A stretch of DNA of 64,000 bases from Mesorhabditis belari (taxonomy: Eukaryota; Nematoda; Chromadorea; Rhabditida; Rhabditidae): assembly GCA_958450365.1 (NCBI GenBank), contig CAUEEP010000733.1, forward strand, positions 62,001 to 126,000, in the 5' to 3' direction. A program made the position numbers and the translations under genes. The notes under the pieces are model-generated. The model worked only from the letters and a program-made list of their open reading frames with translations. It did no database searches and was not told the origin of the DNA. The number at the start of each line of letters is the position of its first letter. The stretch's first letter is position 1. Shown here piece by piece: positions 1 through 12,722 of this stretch.

Positions 1-2080
1 ACTCCTTCTTTAAACCATTTTACTCATAGTACCTTTCTCCATTGTTGAGTTGAATCATCAGTTAAGCTTTCCGAAAAGCTTTCAAACTGACTGTTAGACT
101 GTCCCTGGAATTTTCTAGTCTAATCTAGCCTGAAAACAACTTTGAATAAGTCGTACAACGTCTACTTTCATACTAACTTTATTCTCAAAAACTCCCGTTT
201 TCAGTTCACCCCCCTCTAAACCCGACTTAACCGCAAAACAAACCGGCCACCGTTTCCCACAAAGTGTATATGTTTTCAAAAAGAGAAACGGTTCTCAAAG
301 AATTCTTAAAGATCTCTTATTTGATAAATTGGGTAAAAAAAGAAAGAAAGAAAGAAAAAGAGATACTCAATGAATCTCATGATCGATCATTCTCTCTATA
401 TTCGATTCATTCCCTTTTTCCCCATTGTGGAATCTTCGAAGATCTATCTTTTCCCCCAAATATTTCTCTTTTTTTTTTTTGATCACCAATCCGATTCCCG
501 TTATAGAAATCGTTCGGTCACTTTCAAAAGACTCGAAATTGGGGTTTTCCGGTGAAAAAAAAGCTAATACCGTAGTTGATTTTTGGTATCTTAAAGAATT
601 TGGCAAGTAAATAGAGTTGACTCATTGAAAAGTACCGAGTTGACTCAGTGCCAGCTGTTTATTTCATCAAAAAAAAGGCTATTTTCGTTGTGTCAGTGAA
701 AGTGCTTGAAGGTGATGCAATAGAGAAAAGCTTGGGGAGATTGTAGCTTTTTTAAAAAATCCCTTTAGATCTTATTCGGTTGGGAGATTTTTCTAACGGA
801 ATTCAATTCGTTCGAATCTAGTTACCTAGGTACAATAATCAATTTGTAATAACAAGACTCGGTTTTGGCAATACAATTTTTGAGTAGTACAGTATCATTT
901 CTTGAGACTCTACTTGATTTCTAGTATTGTGTTCAAGATATAGACACAAATCAAGTTAGCTTCTCAACTAAAGTTCCTATGCGTTTTTAAAAAGGCACCG
1001 AGAAGCCGAGAAGCCGAGAAGCCTTTGAGAGAAACCGTAGTTAAACTGCCAGTTTACATCCGATCAACTCAATTTTGGTATCATTCGATGAGAAATCACA
1101 AGGCTCAGTCAATGATACAAAAATTGAGCTCATTGGATGCAAACTCACGGTTTTACTACGGTATTTTTCTTAAACAGGTTTTTCTTGAAGCGAATAGCTT
1201 TAGAAAACTTAATGTGATTGTAGTAAGTCAATTTTATGAATAAGATTCTGACGACTCAACAATTCTTATGAAAACTCGCATAAAGCCTTGTTGTACTTGT
1301 TGTATCTATCTGTTTGAATTGCACAACAATATTTTATCACGTTCACATTCTTGTAAACAACTCCTGAAATCGATGATCGACGAGGATCGGGATAAAGATG
1401 AACGACGAGAAGAAAAAGTCGGCGATCGTTTGCGCCTTTGATTTCTCGATACACAGAGAACTTCCATATATGAAATCGATAAGATTTGAGAAGAAAAGAA
1501 AAAGATATTTTTGGAAACATTGAAGAAATGGAAAAAGAATAGGAAAGAACTGGGGAGGGGGAACCGGTTCATCTTTTTGTTGAGAAAGGAGAAATGTGAC
1601 AGTGTAGCTTTTCAGCGATCGTTCATTTATTGAAGAGTATCTTTGAAGAACGGCTCACATGGCGACGAAATCGAGGGGAGAACCCTTCAGTTTTTATATT
1701 GATACAGAGAATTTATTTGAAAAGTTCACTCCTAATAACCCATTATCGTTTGTCAAAGACGGTTGATCAAAAAAATCTCGAGAAACCAGGAAGCGACCGA
1801 GGAAGTTTATAGAAAAATAGAAAATCGAATAAGATTTTGATCTAAAGGGATTTTTTAAAAAAGCTATAAGGGTAGAGAGTTCAATTTTTAAGAATAAAAC
1901 AACAAAAAAAACTGGCTAGACTTTCTGAACAGCTCAACGATTGAATTCACTCTTTGATAGGTTTTATTTGATGTTTGTTTACTAGCTGCTTTAATTTCTC
2001 ATTGATCAAATGAAATCTAAATTTAGCAAATTGAACAAACGGAAATTACGGTAGTTTTCTAGATTTATTGTGCCTGATTC
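1..2080. other. AT-rich sequence, no supported gene
   Basis: No reading frame longer than about 90 codons, no recognisable domain and no convincing exon series was found. The short frames at 264-610 lie in homopolymer-rich sequence with no protein-like composition. A small reiteration of an 8-10 bp unit (GAGAAGCC type) sits near 1000-1022. Confidence 0.5.
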
Positions 2081-2084
2081 GAGC

Positions 2085-2470
2085 CCCACCAATGACAGAA
2101 CCAGAATGATTCCCTCTGGAGTGACAGAGCATTGATTAGCACAGTTGCTCTGTAAGCGAAAGGTCCCGGGTTCGAGTCCCGCACAAGTTTTCGATCTACC
2201 CTAGTTTCAACTGGCTCTGCAATGCTCTAAAGCATACCTAGTTTCGAGCGCACCCCAGGCCTATAAATCGAGACGTGTGGAACCGTCTTGTCCAGAAAGG
2301 AGGGAAGTTAACTCCCTCTGAAGTAAAGGAGATCAGGTGCATTCTGGTGTAATGGTTAGCATAGAACTTAGTGGGTCGTGGGTTTGAGTCCGGGAGGCGC
2401 AGAAGTTTTTGATCTACCATAGTTTCAACTCCAGTCCATAAGTCCAAAGTCATAAGTCATAAGTGGCCTA
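2085..2470 (+). repeat. two tandem tRNA-derived SINE-like units
   Basis: Two related segments (about 2105-2215 and 2310-2425) each carry a tRNA-like internal promoter. The A-box-like sequences are around 2133-2150 and 2346-2362 (the second reads GGTGTAATGGTTAGCA). The B-box-like sequences are around 2169-2180 (GGTTCGAGTCC) and 2382-2392 (GGTTTGAGTCC). Both are followed by the same tail, roughly AGTTTTCGATCTACC then TAGTTTCAACT. Neither folds into a tRNA with a paired acceptor stem, so these are tRNA-derived repeats rather than functional tRNA genes. Confidence 0.55.
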
Positions 2471-2479
2471 AACATCCCT

Positions 2480-3235
2480 AGTATTTCTTTTTGATCTGGC
2501 AACCCACTAAATTCTGTGGATCTTCAAAAATCACAAACATTGTTGACATTGGAAAACTGTCTGACAGAAGATCTCTCAATTCCTATCAACCATTGGTATG
2601 CCTCTTTTCTTTTGTCACACACTTTTGCAAGACGGTTTTCAAAGAGCGCACCGTCACAGGCAATAGTTGCATGAAAGGAGGAGAGAAAAAGTGGTGAACA
2701 GCAAAAATCAGAAAGAATCTTTAGAAAACGGAGAGCGGTTTCTTTTCTAAAATGTCAACAATGATTTGTCAATGCTCTGATCACAAAAATGAAAAGATCT
2801 TGAAAGATTTCATTTTTAAGGGATCACTTGCCTAATTTGTGATATGAAATTGAAGGAGATTTTCAAGACTTTTGTAAAATCTCATGGTTATTTCTGTAGT
2901 TTGATTTGAGAGATCTGTCTGTAATCTTTTGTAAAACCTTTAAAAATAGCTTTTTTTTTTGCCCTTTGCAATCACTGCAGACGATTTTCTAAAAGTCGAA
3001 GGGTTTGATTGATGAGAATTCGGAGAACTTTGAAAGTCATAAAGTTCCCGAAAACCAAAAAAGAGTAAAAAGTAAGACTTTCAAAAGGTGGTGTAACTTT
3101 TGTAAGAAAAAAGACTTTACCAGAGTCATTGTGAAAGTTAGATTTTACAAGAGTTTTCTTGAAAAAGAAACATTTCTTAATGAATGCATCAACCGGAAAT
3201 CATTCGTTTGCCGTGCGCCTTTCTTCTCTTCGACA
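2480..3235. other. no supported gene
   Basis: Only short AT-rich frames and runs of T or A are visible. No domain, RNA gene or repeat structure was recognised. Confidence 0.45.
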
Positions 3236-3237
3236 AC

Positions 3238-3424
3238 AGCTACCTTCAGAAACTCGGGTTGGCGCTCGCTGGCGGGTTGGGCAAGAAGCGGATAGAACAT
3301 CTACCTTCAGAAACTCGGGTTGGCGCTCGCTGGCGGGTTGGGCAAGAAGCGGATGAGAACATCTACCTTCAGAAACTCAGGTTGGCGCTCGCTGGCGGGT
3401 TGGGCAAGAAGCGGATGAGAAAAC
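3238..3424. repeat. 61-bp tandem repeat, three copies
   Basis: Three near-identical units start at about 3241, 3302 and 3364. They are much richer in G and C than the flanks (core TTGGCGCTCGCTGGCGGGTT). All frames through them are shared repeats, so the short ORFs here are not taken as genes. Confidence 0.85.
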
Positions 3425-3429
3425 AATTG

Positions 3430-4570
3430 CAAATACGAAGACATCGGATAACTGAAATGAAAAAATAACATCTTCATTAGAGAAAAAAACAGGGAAATCA
3501 CGAGAACATGTAAATTGATTCGAATACCGAGTAAATGCTGAATTTTTTTTCAAAAATCTTCTCTATTCATGCGCCCTTCGTTGCCAACGGCAAAAAAAAA
3601 CCCCGACGGAAAGACTGACGGACGTTGCAAAAATGCTTAGTTAAACAAGTTATTCAAAATTTTAAACTAGAATCTTTTCTAAAATGTTTATAAGTTTATT
3701 GATATACTATAGATCATAAAAAAAAGTACAAGATTGAATAAAATTATCTATTTTTCTTGTTGATGGACAACTTTTATCAAGCTTTTTTTTTGAAATCATG
3801 TAAACTAGTTGCACATAAAGCTTTTATTTTCGCAGAACAACTTCTTACAAAAGTTTTAGTTCAAGTTGTATTTCAAAATCGAGTTGATCATGTTGATGAA
3901 TGCATGTGTAGGCAATTTTTAAGCCATTTTGCTAGCAGCAAAGTCTTCAGTCTTCTAACACTTACCATACCTGAAAGCCTTTTTTTTTTTCTTTCAACCC
4001 AAATTCCGGGATGATCACCGAAAATCTCGTGATTTCACCATTCTCTCTTTAATCAATTGAGCATTTTATTGCCAACAATTTGTGAGAATTGACACAAAAT
4101 CACAAAATCACAAAAATAACTGTTTTTTGATGGATCTGGGTTTTGTGAGGAATGTGATTATTGAGAAGATCTCTTATTTTTCACTGGAAAACGCCTTTTT
4201 TTGAACAACAATTGTTTTTGAGATAATTGGAAAGGAAATGAATGCTTAAAAGATTAGATTTTGAGTGAAAACCAATGTTTCCAAAGATCACTCAAGATAA
4301 AGAAGCTTTTGAACGAAACTGGTTCAAGATCTATTTACAGAGATTCGTCAATATTTGTGCAAAGACCTTGTCGACAATGGAAGTGATCTATTTTAGGGAA
4401 AATTCCTCCTAAAAGATTGGCGAAAAATGTAAGTTCGGGGAAAATTAAGTAAGGGACTAGGACTGCTACATTTTTATTGACTAAATCAGCCTAGATAATC
4501 AATTTTGTGCATGTTTCAAATTCTAAAGAATCTCAACGAATTTCAATCAAAGTAAATTTCACACTTTTAT
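3430..4570. other. no supported gene; end is 3' flank of the ceramide-synthase-like copy A
   Basis: No coding signal was seen. From about 4430 the sequence is similar to the region downstream of copy D (21400-21480, inverted) and to 16370-16460 beside copy C, so the duplicated unit includes at least 100 bp of 3' flank. Confidence 0.5.
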
Positions 4571-4571
4571 T

Positions 4572-7500
4572 TCATTCCTGCAATTGAGATTTTTGATATA
4601 AATTGATTGCCACTCGAAGCAGAGATCCGGTCCAGAAAAGATGGAGGATTTGGAGGAGGAGAAGGGCCAAGGCCAAGATTTGATACTCCCAGGGTGATTC
4701 TCGAAAAGAGAGACTCTGAAAATAGAACTTTCCACAACTGAAGCTAAGGTTTCACTATTCTTAAATCACTTTTTCAAGAGTTGTTGCCTAAATTGTTTGC
4801 TTTAGTCTTTCCAAATCAGAATAACTCACATAGAAATCATAAGTTGCTGTAGTAAAAGTGTAAACGATGATCATCGGATAGAAAAGATTTCTCGTCAAAA
4901 TCCATGAGATCAGCAATGTAATGAAAGTGATCGCTTGCATCCATTGGGCACTCTTTCGAAGGCGAACGATTTGACAAGCCTCTCTGAAAGGGAAATTAAA
5001 GTTAAATCTTATAAAATATTCGTCTTTCAATGCTATATACATTTTCTCCGCGATTTGTCAATCATTTCAAGTCCAAATGACTTTTGATCTTAATGTTCTG
5101 TTTCTGATAGGCTTTATCAATCACCAAGTTCGATGTTTACTTGAATGCGCGAATCAAAAGGATTCTTTTCTTTTCAAGAATTGATCAACAAATATTGGGA
5201 TGACCTGATTGAACAAATAATGTATTTAGTTTGAAGGGGGAAACGATTTCTAATGTGATCGAATTGCCCAGGGCAATCGATTTGCATGATCTGGGACGGC
5301 CCCTAGAAAAGGTTGAGGATCAAGAATAGGCGAGTCTAGACAAAAAGAATTTGAATTTTGAACGGCGCATATGCTTCTAGTATGATCGAATTGCCCAGGG
5401 CAATCGTTTTGCATGATCAAGAGTCAGCGTGTCTAGACCAAAAAGAATTGGAATTACTTGAAGAAAAGGGTCATAAGACGATGGCTTGAATGGGCACTAA
5501 TATGTTTATTAATGATTTAGCACATTAGAAAATCTTTTGACTAAAGGATACCGCTTTTTCCACGCTTGGCGAATCAAACTCCCCTGTGCCCATGCAAAAA
5601 ACAAAGCTCAAAATAGTCCTTGTTAATTGCTTGACAAAGTACCGATCTAGTTGGATTTATTGAATATAAAAAGTTGGGCTACAAAATACTGACGGATACA
5701 GAGTATTTAATCAACCAATGCCACTTCTATCTTGACCGAAAGCTTTAGAAACCTTTACTATTAAACTAAAATAATATCGATATGGAAAACAAGGCTTTTT
5801 GTTGTTTTACTTTTACTGTTGTTGTGTTGTTACTTTTACTAATGCCACCTACAGGGTGTCTCAAAAGTTCCAGAACTTTTTAAATTAGGCTAATGAATGA
5901 AAAAAAACCTTTTTAAAATATAAGGTTATCAAAATTTTTGATTTTAAAACATAGCAATAAAAAAATGACAACAAATGCTCAAAGTTGTTTCCCTCGGCTT
6001 CAATACACTTCTTTATGCGCTTGGGGAAGCTCTTGACGATGGTCGCACATTGTTGTACCCAAACTTCGGCCCAGGCTTTCTACAGAGCGGTCTTCAAAGC
6101 GTCCAACGTGTGAAATCGCTTGCCAGAGATCGTACTTCCAAAATTGACCAGACAGAAAAGTCAAGAGGGTTTAAAACGAGGGTATTTGACGGCCAAACGT
6201 CCTTACCCCAGTAGCCCGGAAACAGCTAGTTACAGAGGGTGAGAGTCGATCTCGCTTCATGTGCCGGAGCCCAGTTCTGTTGAAGAGTAAATCTGTTTTG
6301 TCCAAAGTGATTAGCTCCCCAGGGTTCTAACACATCCTTCAAAACTTTTTGCTGGTAGTTCCCGGCGTTAATCTTTACATTGCAATCCAAAAACACGAGT
6401 GGAGTCTTCCCAGTAGCGCAAATGCCCTTCCTTACCATGATTGAAGCCGGAAAATGTTGCCGAACCATCAATTTTGCTGCAAAAGTGTTCTTAAGACCTC
6501 GCTTGAGAAGTTGGAAAAGTTTTGATGGTTATGCCTTGGTTGTATGGTAAAAATCTTCTTGTCAGTAAACAACACGTTGTCAAGCGTCCATTAGCGATCA
6601 GAGGAAGCATCTTCTTGCATTGAAGCTTCTCTTTTGGTTCATCCTGTCATTCAAGAAGTGGACCCGGTTGAATTTGTAGCTACACATTCCAAGTTTCTTG
6701 TGGACAATCTTCCAGACGCTGTTCTTGCTGATTCCACGGCTTTTTCCCATTTTTCTCATCGATCGAACGGGATTTCGGCGAATTCTGCAACGGATTTTGT
6801 TGATGTTCTCCTAGCTCGGTCTTTGTCGTTATTCAGCTCTTTGGATTGTTTTAGGATATCCAGTCGTCCGAACGATCTCCATCAGCTTTTTCCTTGCTTG
6901 TGCAACTCCAAGATCACATTTCGTCCCTTCTTAACTTCCATTTGCGTCGGTTTTTGCCTATAAATACAAATTTTTATCATAAAAAAGATTAGAAAATACA
7001 CTTAAAAGCGTAATAATACTGAACAAAATTTAAAATAACGAATTGCGCGAATAAATTGGCTCTGTAAAAAAAGTTCGGGGACTTTTGGGACATCCTAGAT
7101 TGAATAAATCCTTCCCAACTCACAAGAAAATATCCGAAATGTTGTGAGTGACGAGAATGAGCATCGAGACGCCGTGAAATCCGTAGAAGATTCCACCAGA
7201 GAGAAGGGTAATCGTCAATACGTGATGCACCTTCATCGCCCATTCATCTCGTTGATTCGGTGAATGCCTGAAAATAAAAATTATCTCATTACCGTTTGCT
7301 ATTCAACTACCGTATTTCTTCGAATAGAAGACCGGGTAAAGAGTACCATCGCGTACTCCTACGTAGCAGCCCTTTTTAAAATTTCTTTCCTGCATAAAAG
7401 CTTTCAATGAAGTGCTATAGGGCTGGAAAATGACTCAAAAATACCACATGAGCTAACAGATTTTTGAGCCATTTTTCAGCTCTATAGCACTTGATTGAAA

Positions 7501-10272
7501 GCTTTTATGCAGAAAAGAAATTTTAAAAAGGGCCGCTACGCAGGAGTACACGATGATACTCTTTACCCGGTCTTCTATTCAAAGAAATATGGTAAATACA
7601 GTTATCAAAAAAAAGACTTGACCCATTGCCCCCCGATTAAAACGATTTTGGAAAAATGAGCGTTACTTTTTGGTGAATAATCTAGCTAATGAGCTTTATT
7701 TTTTAAATTAAGCAATTCTTTTTATTACGCGCAATTGATTTTAGCACAAAAAAAAGATTTTTACTAAAGATTTCATTTTTGAGCCAGAAAAAGTCTTCAC
7801 CCATTGGTATATTTTTATGAAAACTTTGTTTTTGATCGCATAATTCTGATTTTTCTGAATTAATTTATTATTTTTAGGCGTGCAAGCGTTATCTGGATAC
7901 TCTGACAAAGGAGAACATTGTTCGAACTCGTCAACAAGCGACCAAAGTGGCAAATGTCTGTGAATTGTTCTCCGTTTCGCGAAAAACCGTTTCTCGACTT
8001 TGCAAACGCTAAAAATTGAAAGAGAAAGTGCATCGACATGCGAAAAAGGGTCGACCACTAAAAACAACAACAAGTGAGGATCGTGCATTGATCAAGATGT
8101 TCGTGAAGGAGCCAGGACGAACAGGACAAGCTCACATGGAGTCGATGTTGTAGGCGCTTCGGATTTAATGTAATGAGGCAAAAACGATTCGGAATCGACT
8201 CAAATCGCCTCGACTGTTTGCCCGCTGACCAGCACGAAAGCATTTGATGTTTTTGCGGAATCGGCCATTGCGATTGGCTTTCGCAAAGAGGGGTACAAAC
8301 ATTTGACGGTAGACGATTGGAAGCGGGTTTTCTGGAGTGACCAGACAAAATCAACATGTTCAACCGGGATCGTGGTCAAATGATTCGACGACCTAACGTT
8401 ACAAACTCAAGTATAGTATACGGTCAAATTCAATGGTTTTCAATTGTCATGGTCATGATTTGGGGTTTGTTCACGTTTCCCTTGAATCTACCTAATTGTG
8501 TTGATGTTCAGCTGATGATGGGACAGTGACTGCAGATTCGGAGCGGATTTTTTGTAAGCATGCCGGGCTGGTTTCGCCGGGCAAAATAGAGTGGAATTAC
8601 TTTGAAAACCTTCCTATAGTCCCGATATCAACTCCAATGAACACATTCGTGGTCGATTGTAAAGCAAAAATTGTATTTTAAAACGATTGTAAAACTGTTG
8701 CTTTGTTTTGTTATTGGAATAGGAATAACCGACCTCATCGCGATCGCCAATCGAAAGGCCAACTCCAGGCCCAAATAAAGCTCGATCCATTTTCCACCGA
8801 ATTTCACTTTAAAGCAATCCTCGATCGTTTGAAAGATGGAAAAACAGTTGACACAATTTGTTGCCTAAAAAGGAAGGTTGATAAATATTGATTGATTAAA
8901 AGGAAAACCTGGGACAAGACTTTTAAGCAATGAAGTAAGAGATTAACAAACAAAGTACAATCAATTTTTAAATCTAACAAGTTTGTAAACCTAATATTCT
9001 AGCAAATAAACTTTTGAAATTTGTGTAAAGTTAGGTTGGGAAGTTATTGGAAATGGCTACATAGCTTCAGTCCAAGCTAGATCAATTCAGCGATACGGTA
9101 GAAAGCAAAGAGCAAAATGATGTGCAAAAAAAGAGAGAAAAAAACATTGACATTGAATGTTTACTTTGAATACCTGAAGGAGAAACGGAGAGGCTGTTAT
9201 CGGCACAAGGATGCTCAGCTTCCACAAACGAGCGCCCCACAAACTGTTTCGTGTTTCGAAAACTTTTCTGAAAGGGCTACGGGTTACGGGGTTACGGTAA
9301 GTTGCGGTATAGTTTAAACCTGGCCTTGCTTAGCAGAGCTCATGGCAATGGTTAGACTTTATCAGTTACATTTTAGAAGTTTAATACTTGATCAGGCATC
9401 TCTCCGGCCACTTGCAGACTGTTAGTACTGTGATGGGTAAGAGGATCAATCTTTGGTTACTGTACTAGATTACCTTGCCTGGATATGTTCTTCTAGAGCT
9501 AGAGTATACTAGAAATCGGAAAAATTTCAATGGAACCTAATTCCACCTTCGTTTTCTCGACCGTTTCTTGGCCAATTGCTCTGAAATCTGTTTACAGGCG
9601 TGAAAATTTTGTCTGCTATTTCTATCTGTAGAGAAAATTTCCGAGCAATCGGCCAAGAAAAGAAAGGTAGAATTAGGTTCGGGTTGAAGGTTTTTCCAGG
9701 TCCAGAGTATACCATAAAACAAACTACAACACTTTTATGTTGAAAGTAAAAGGCACAAGGGAATGGCGTGGTTTTTTGTCGAGTCACAGAATGGATCAAA
9801 GCTGATATGATGTTTCGAAAAGTAGCTTATGCTTTCCCCGTACTCTTTAAACTCTTTTTCAAAAAAAAGAGTTTAAAGAGTACGTAAACAAAATTTTTGG
9901 AAGTAATTTTCAGTCACATGGCAATAAATGGAAGTGTTTGAGGGTCGTAAATGGAAAGATCTAGGGTTGTTTTTTCTGAATGACAAGGAAATATGGTTAT
10001 GAAATCTTTGTTTTCTGATTTACAAGAGTAAAGCTAGTCAATTCTATATTTGTCCAAAATCTAATCTTACCGTAAAGCTGCTAGTGGCAGTGTTAGTAAT
10101 CCAGCCAAGAGCAGCGGAAAAACCCGTTCCGATGCCAAATTTACATTCAAAACACTAAAAACTCGTATAGATAACAGTTGAAATTGGCCAATTACCTTAA
10201 CAAAACGCAAATGAAACCAAGCGATAGCAATCCAATGGGAAATCGCTGATCCAACCGCTTGCTCGAACTCAT
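4572..10272 (-). CDS. TLC/LAG1-domain protein, ceramide-synthase-like, copy A (intact)
   Basis: Seven exons on the minus strand: 10272-10196, 10154-10071, 9267-9174, 8864-8734, 7267-7124, 4983-4830, 4715-4572. They join in phase to 275 residues. The family (LASS/CerS/HYL) N-acylates sphingoid bases in the ER membrane. The Lag1 region is clear: an ELAF...RDEWAMKVHHVLT segment with the paired histidines, then LILVTHNISDIFLEACQIV. Late helices follow (QWMQAITFITLLISWILTR) and a C-terminal helix (ILALALLLLQILHLFWTG). The usual HDxxD is HNxxD here. The protein is shorter than typical CerS (330-400 residues), mainly at the N terminus. It differs from copy D at several residues (SSSKRLDQ, WIELYLG, LEACQ). 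Three mobile elements lie in introns 4 and 5 without breaking splice sites. Another TLC-domain function is possible. Confidence 0.8.
5852..7096 (-). mobile_element. mariner-like DNA transposon, degenerate, in intron 5 of copy A
   Basis: Imperfect terminal inverted repeats of about 28 bp bound it: left CAGGGTGTCTCAAAAGTTCC, with the right end reading GGATGTCCCAAAAGTCCC on the opposite strand. It sits at a TA-like site absent from the homologous introns of copies B, C and D. The minus strand encodes broken mariner-type transposase: an N-terminal helix-turn-helix region near 6950-6700, then MVRKGICATGKTPLVFLD near 6440, QQNWAPAHEA near 6270 and NPLDFSVWSILEV near 6150. Several stops and frameshifts interrupt it, so it cannot be autonomous. 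Confidence 0.75.
7308..7594. repeat. near-perfect palindromic MITE, about 287 bp
   Basis: Left arm from 7308 (TACCGTATTTCTTCGAATAG) and right arm ending 7594 are inverted copies over about 120 bp each, with a short asymmetric centre near 7440-7470. It is flanked by TA and encodes nothing. It sits in intron 4 of copy A, abutting a Tc1-like element, and is absent from the same intron in copies B, C and D. The ACCGTATTTCTTC terminus is shared with the element at 62560-62840. Confidence 0.85.
7599..8697 (+). mobile_element. Tc1-like transposon remnant in intron 4 of copy A
   Basis: Plus-strand reading frames give Tc1-family transposase pieces. An N-terminal helix-turn-helix lies at about 7930-8010 (KVANVCELFSVSRKTVSRLC), followed by HAKKGRPLKTTTSEDRALI. 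A catalytic-domain block lies at about 8290-8480 (HLTVDDWKRVFWSDQTKINM, then GQMIRRPNVTNSSIVYGQIQ). Stops and frameshifts are frequent. Ends read CAGTTATC at 7599 and, inverted, CAGTTTTAC at 8697, next to TA. The insertion is missing from the other gene copies. Family assignment is good; exact ends are approximate. Confidence 0.65.
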
Positions 10273-10735
10273 CAGTAACAAACTGGTCACTCACTTTTAA
10301 TATCTCTTTTCTGAGAGTGGGTGGGTCTTTCCTTTTTTCTTTTCCCATCTCCTTAGTGTACATCTTACTTTGGGTGTGCTTTGGCTGTAGTTCCCTGTCA
10401 ATCTTTTTTCTGTGCCTTGTCCATCGTTTCCCGCTCTTTTGTCCCTATCACTTCCGGTCCTCTCCACGTTTCCATTTTGACAGTTATGATTCTGATCTGT
10501 CCCTTATTTGAAACAGAAGTAGGTGATTGGTTGAATACGGTCGACGGTTTGTCCCCAACAGTTCGTATCTAAGGTTTTTAAGATTTTGACCAAAGTTGTT
10601 CCAAACGGGTTCTAGGCCCTAAAGGCCCGGTCAGACTCAACCAAATAAGACCTGGACCCGTGTCTAGGTTCCGGATCATCCAGTCAGAATATGCATTAAG
10701 CCTGTCTACCCAAAGTAAACACGTTAATGTGAAAA

Positions 10736-11085
10736 GACGAAAATGGTGGTACTTATATTGGCCAAAGATATTGGCGGCAAGTGAATGGAGAACCTGACAT
10801 TGAAGTAGATGATTGGCTGGATAGTGATTTGCAGTAAAACCAGTGAAGTCAGGCCAGGCAAGGCAAGCCAGAAGCCAGCATTTGGCTTCTGGCCATGACT
10901 TGCCCCAGAAAATTACTTTTGCATTAACCCTACCTACCTGAAGTGGGCACGCTTAATGTCGAAAGATGCATTCATTTCCGAGAAAAGAAATCCAGCGCCA
11001 ATTATAGCTTTCGGTTGCATCTAGCCGATAGCAGTCGTGTAACTTTATCTAAACTTGTCTGTTGAAGCCGAGCTAAAAATTTAGG
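10736..11085. repeat. direct repeat unit 1 (partner at 15953-16290)
   Basis: About 340 bp that recur, with scattered substitutions and small indels, at 15953-16290 in the same orientation. The unit contains a peptide-like stretch on the plus strand (10749-10836: GQRYWRQVNGEP then DIEVDDWLDSDLQ and a stop). In the partner copy the frame is broken. A related peptide (TEVGDWLNTVDGL then a stop) is encoded at about 10514-10571. This may be the remnant of an exon carried along with the cluster; no family is recognised. Confidence 0.6.
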
Positions 11086-11130
11086 ATGATCGGATTGATC
11101 AAATAATGTATTTAGTTTGAACGGGGCATA

Positions 11131-12722
11131 CTGTGGTGAAAAAAATTCCATTAGTTGTTATGCATACCTCTTATTTGAGAAGATATTTTCAACGAAATGA
11201 CTTAAATGCAATAAATAGAAAAGAATTAGGCGCAGTTAATCTGATAGAATGTATTTGAGTAACATCTTTATGTACATTAACCATTAATAACAAAAAAAAA
11301 ACACCCAGAAAAGGCGAAAAATATTGCACCAGAGAAAAGCTTAAGCTTCTTTATCTAATCAGTCCTCTTTGAGCTTTAATGATTTCTTTGCATTCGATTT
11401 GGCATACTTGCAACCAATTCCTCGTAGGGAAACCGATCAATCCAAATATATCTTTTGGATTATCTTGTTGAAATAATCAGAAAGACTTCATATTTGCACG
11501 AGCATACAGAAGCATCGAGTTCTAGACTCCATATTTGCCGCTCGTTCAATTGGTTCTCTCGTTCGAATCGATGGAATCATGGATGGACTAAAATATATTG
11601 AAATATTAAAGAACTCGATGCTTCTGTATGCTCGTGCAAATATGGAGTCTAAATACAGAAGAAATAATCAACCAATTTCTCGAGTGTTCGTAGGGAAACC
11701 GATCAATCCAAATATATCTTTTGGATTATCTTGTTGAAATAATCAGAAAGATTCCATATTTGCACGAGCATACAGAAGCATCGAGTTCTTTAATATTTCA
11801 ATATATTTTAGTCCATCCATGATTCCATCGATTCGAACGAGAGAACCAATTGAACGAGCGGCAAAGCCTCTCCAGCACATTACACCATCACCACCATTAA
11901 ACTTGACTGTTCGTGTATTTGAGTTGATATCTAGCTCCAATTGTTTGATCACATAAGAGCTAGCCATAAAATATCGAATCTACACTCGTCACTAAAGAGT
12001 AAATGCTGCCAGCTCTCAATTGACCAGTGTTGATGTTCTAACAAAAACTGTAATCATCGCTGCCTGTGTCGTAGATTCATCAACGGTTTGAGCACCGGCT
12101 CTCTCGACTACACTCCAAGTATTTTGAGTCGACTTTGCACAGTTCTCACGGTTACATTGACTCCAAATCTCCGTTTCAAGAACAATTTCCCACCGGCAGC
12201 GAGTGGGAGATAGAAAATGGTATTTGTGCAGCAGGGCTCGATCTTGATCCTTTGTCGTTTTGCGTGCAGACCACTGTCTGTCTTTTCTTTTCTCTTCACG
12301 TTGCCAGTTTGAAAATATCGTTTGCAAATCCTATTTACCGTTCATTTCAATACGCAAAACAATCGTTTGATGGTTTCTTGGTTGAGTCCAATCCTTTCCA
12401 GCTTCGACCATTCTCTACTTCGTTCACGTGTCCAACCGTTTCCTTTCCTGCATCTAAAATAAGAACATTATAAATTGCAATAAGTAAGAATAAAAGAGTT
12501 AGAAATTAAAAACGCCAGTGGGACGGTTTTTTTAAAACCCTTTTTTAACAAACTCCAAGCTAAAAAAACAAGACACCATTGAATACATTTTTCATTTTAT
12601 TTTTAAGAATACTAGTCTGCAAGGAAACTGAAACAACAAAAATTAAATGGCGACACTGTTAAATGAGTCGACTTTTTTTTGCCAAAAACTAGGTTTTTTC
12701 GATGGTGCAATTTTTTCACTAC
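11131..12722 (-). mobile_element. Tc1-like transposon, degenerate, with internal foldback
   Basis: It is inserted in the intron-5 sequence of pseudogene copy B, between segments contiguous in copies C and D. Ends are similar in inverse orientation (CTGTGGTGAAAAAAATT at 11131; inverse GTAGTGAAAAAATTG at 12722). Minus-strand frames give Tc1 transposase: KTTKDQDRALLHKYHF near 12240, LKRRFGVNVTVRTVQSRLK near 12150, and VKFNGGDGVMCWRGFAARS then VRIDGIMDGLKYIEIL near 11900-11800. The end encoding VRIDGIMDGLKYIEIL is repeated in inverted orientation at about 11544-11650, and a 65-bp segment is directly repeated (11423-11488 and 11688-11752). The element is both mutated and rearranged. Confidence 0.7.

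Noticed and set aside
2105..2425. Functional tRNA genes
   Set aside because: A- and B-box-like sequences are present but acceptor stems do not pair and the units share a common non-tRNA tail, as in SINEs.
6634..6963. 109-codon plus-strand frame as a gene
   Set aside because: It is antisense to the N-terminal part of the mariner-like transposase encoded on the minus strand.
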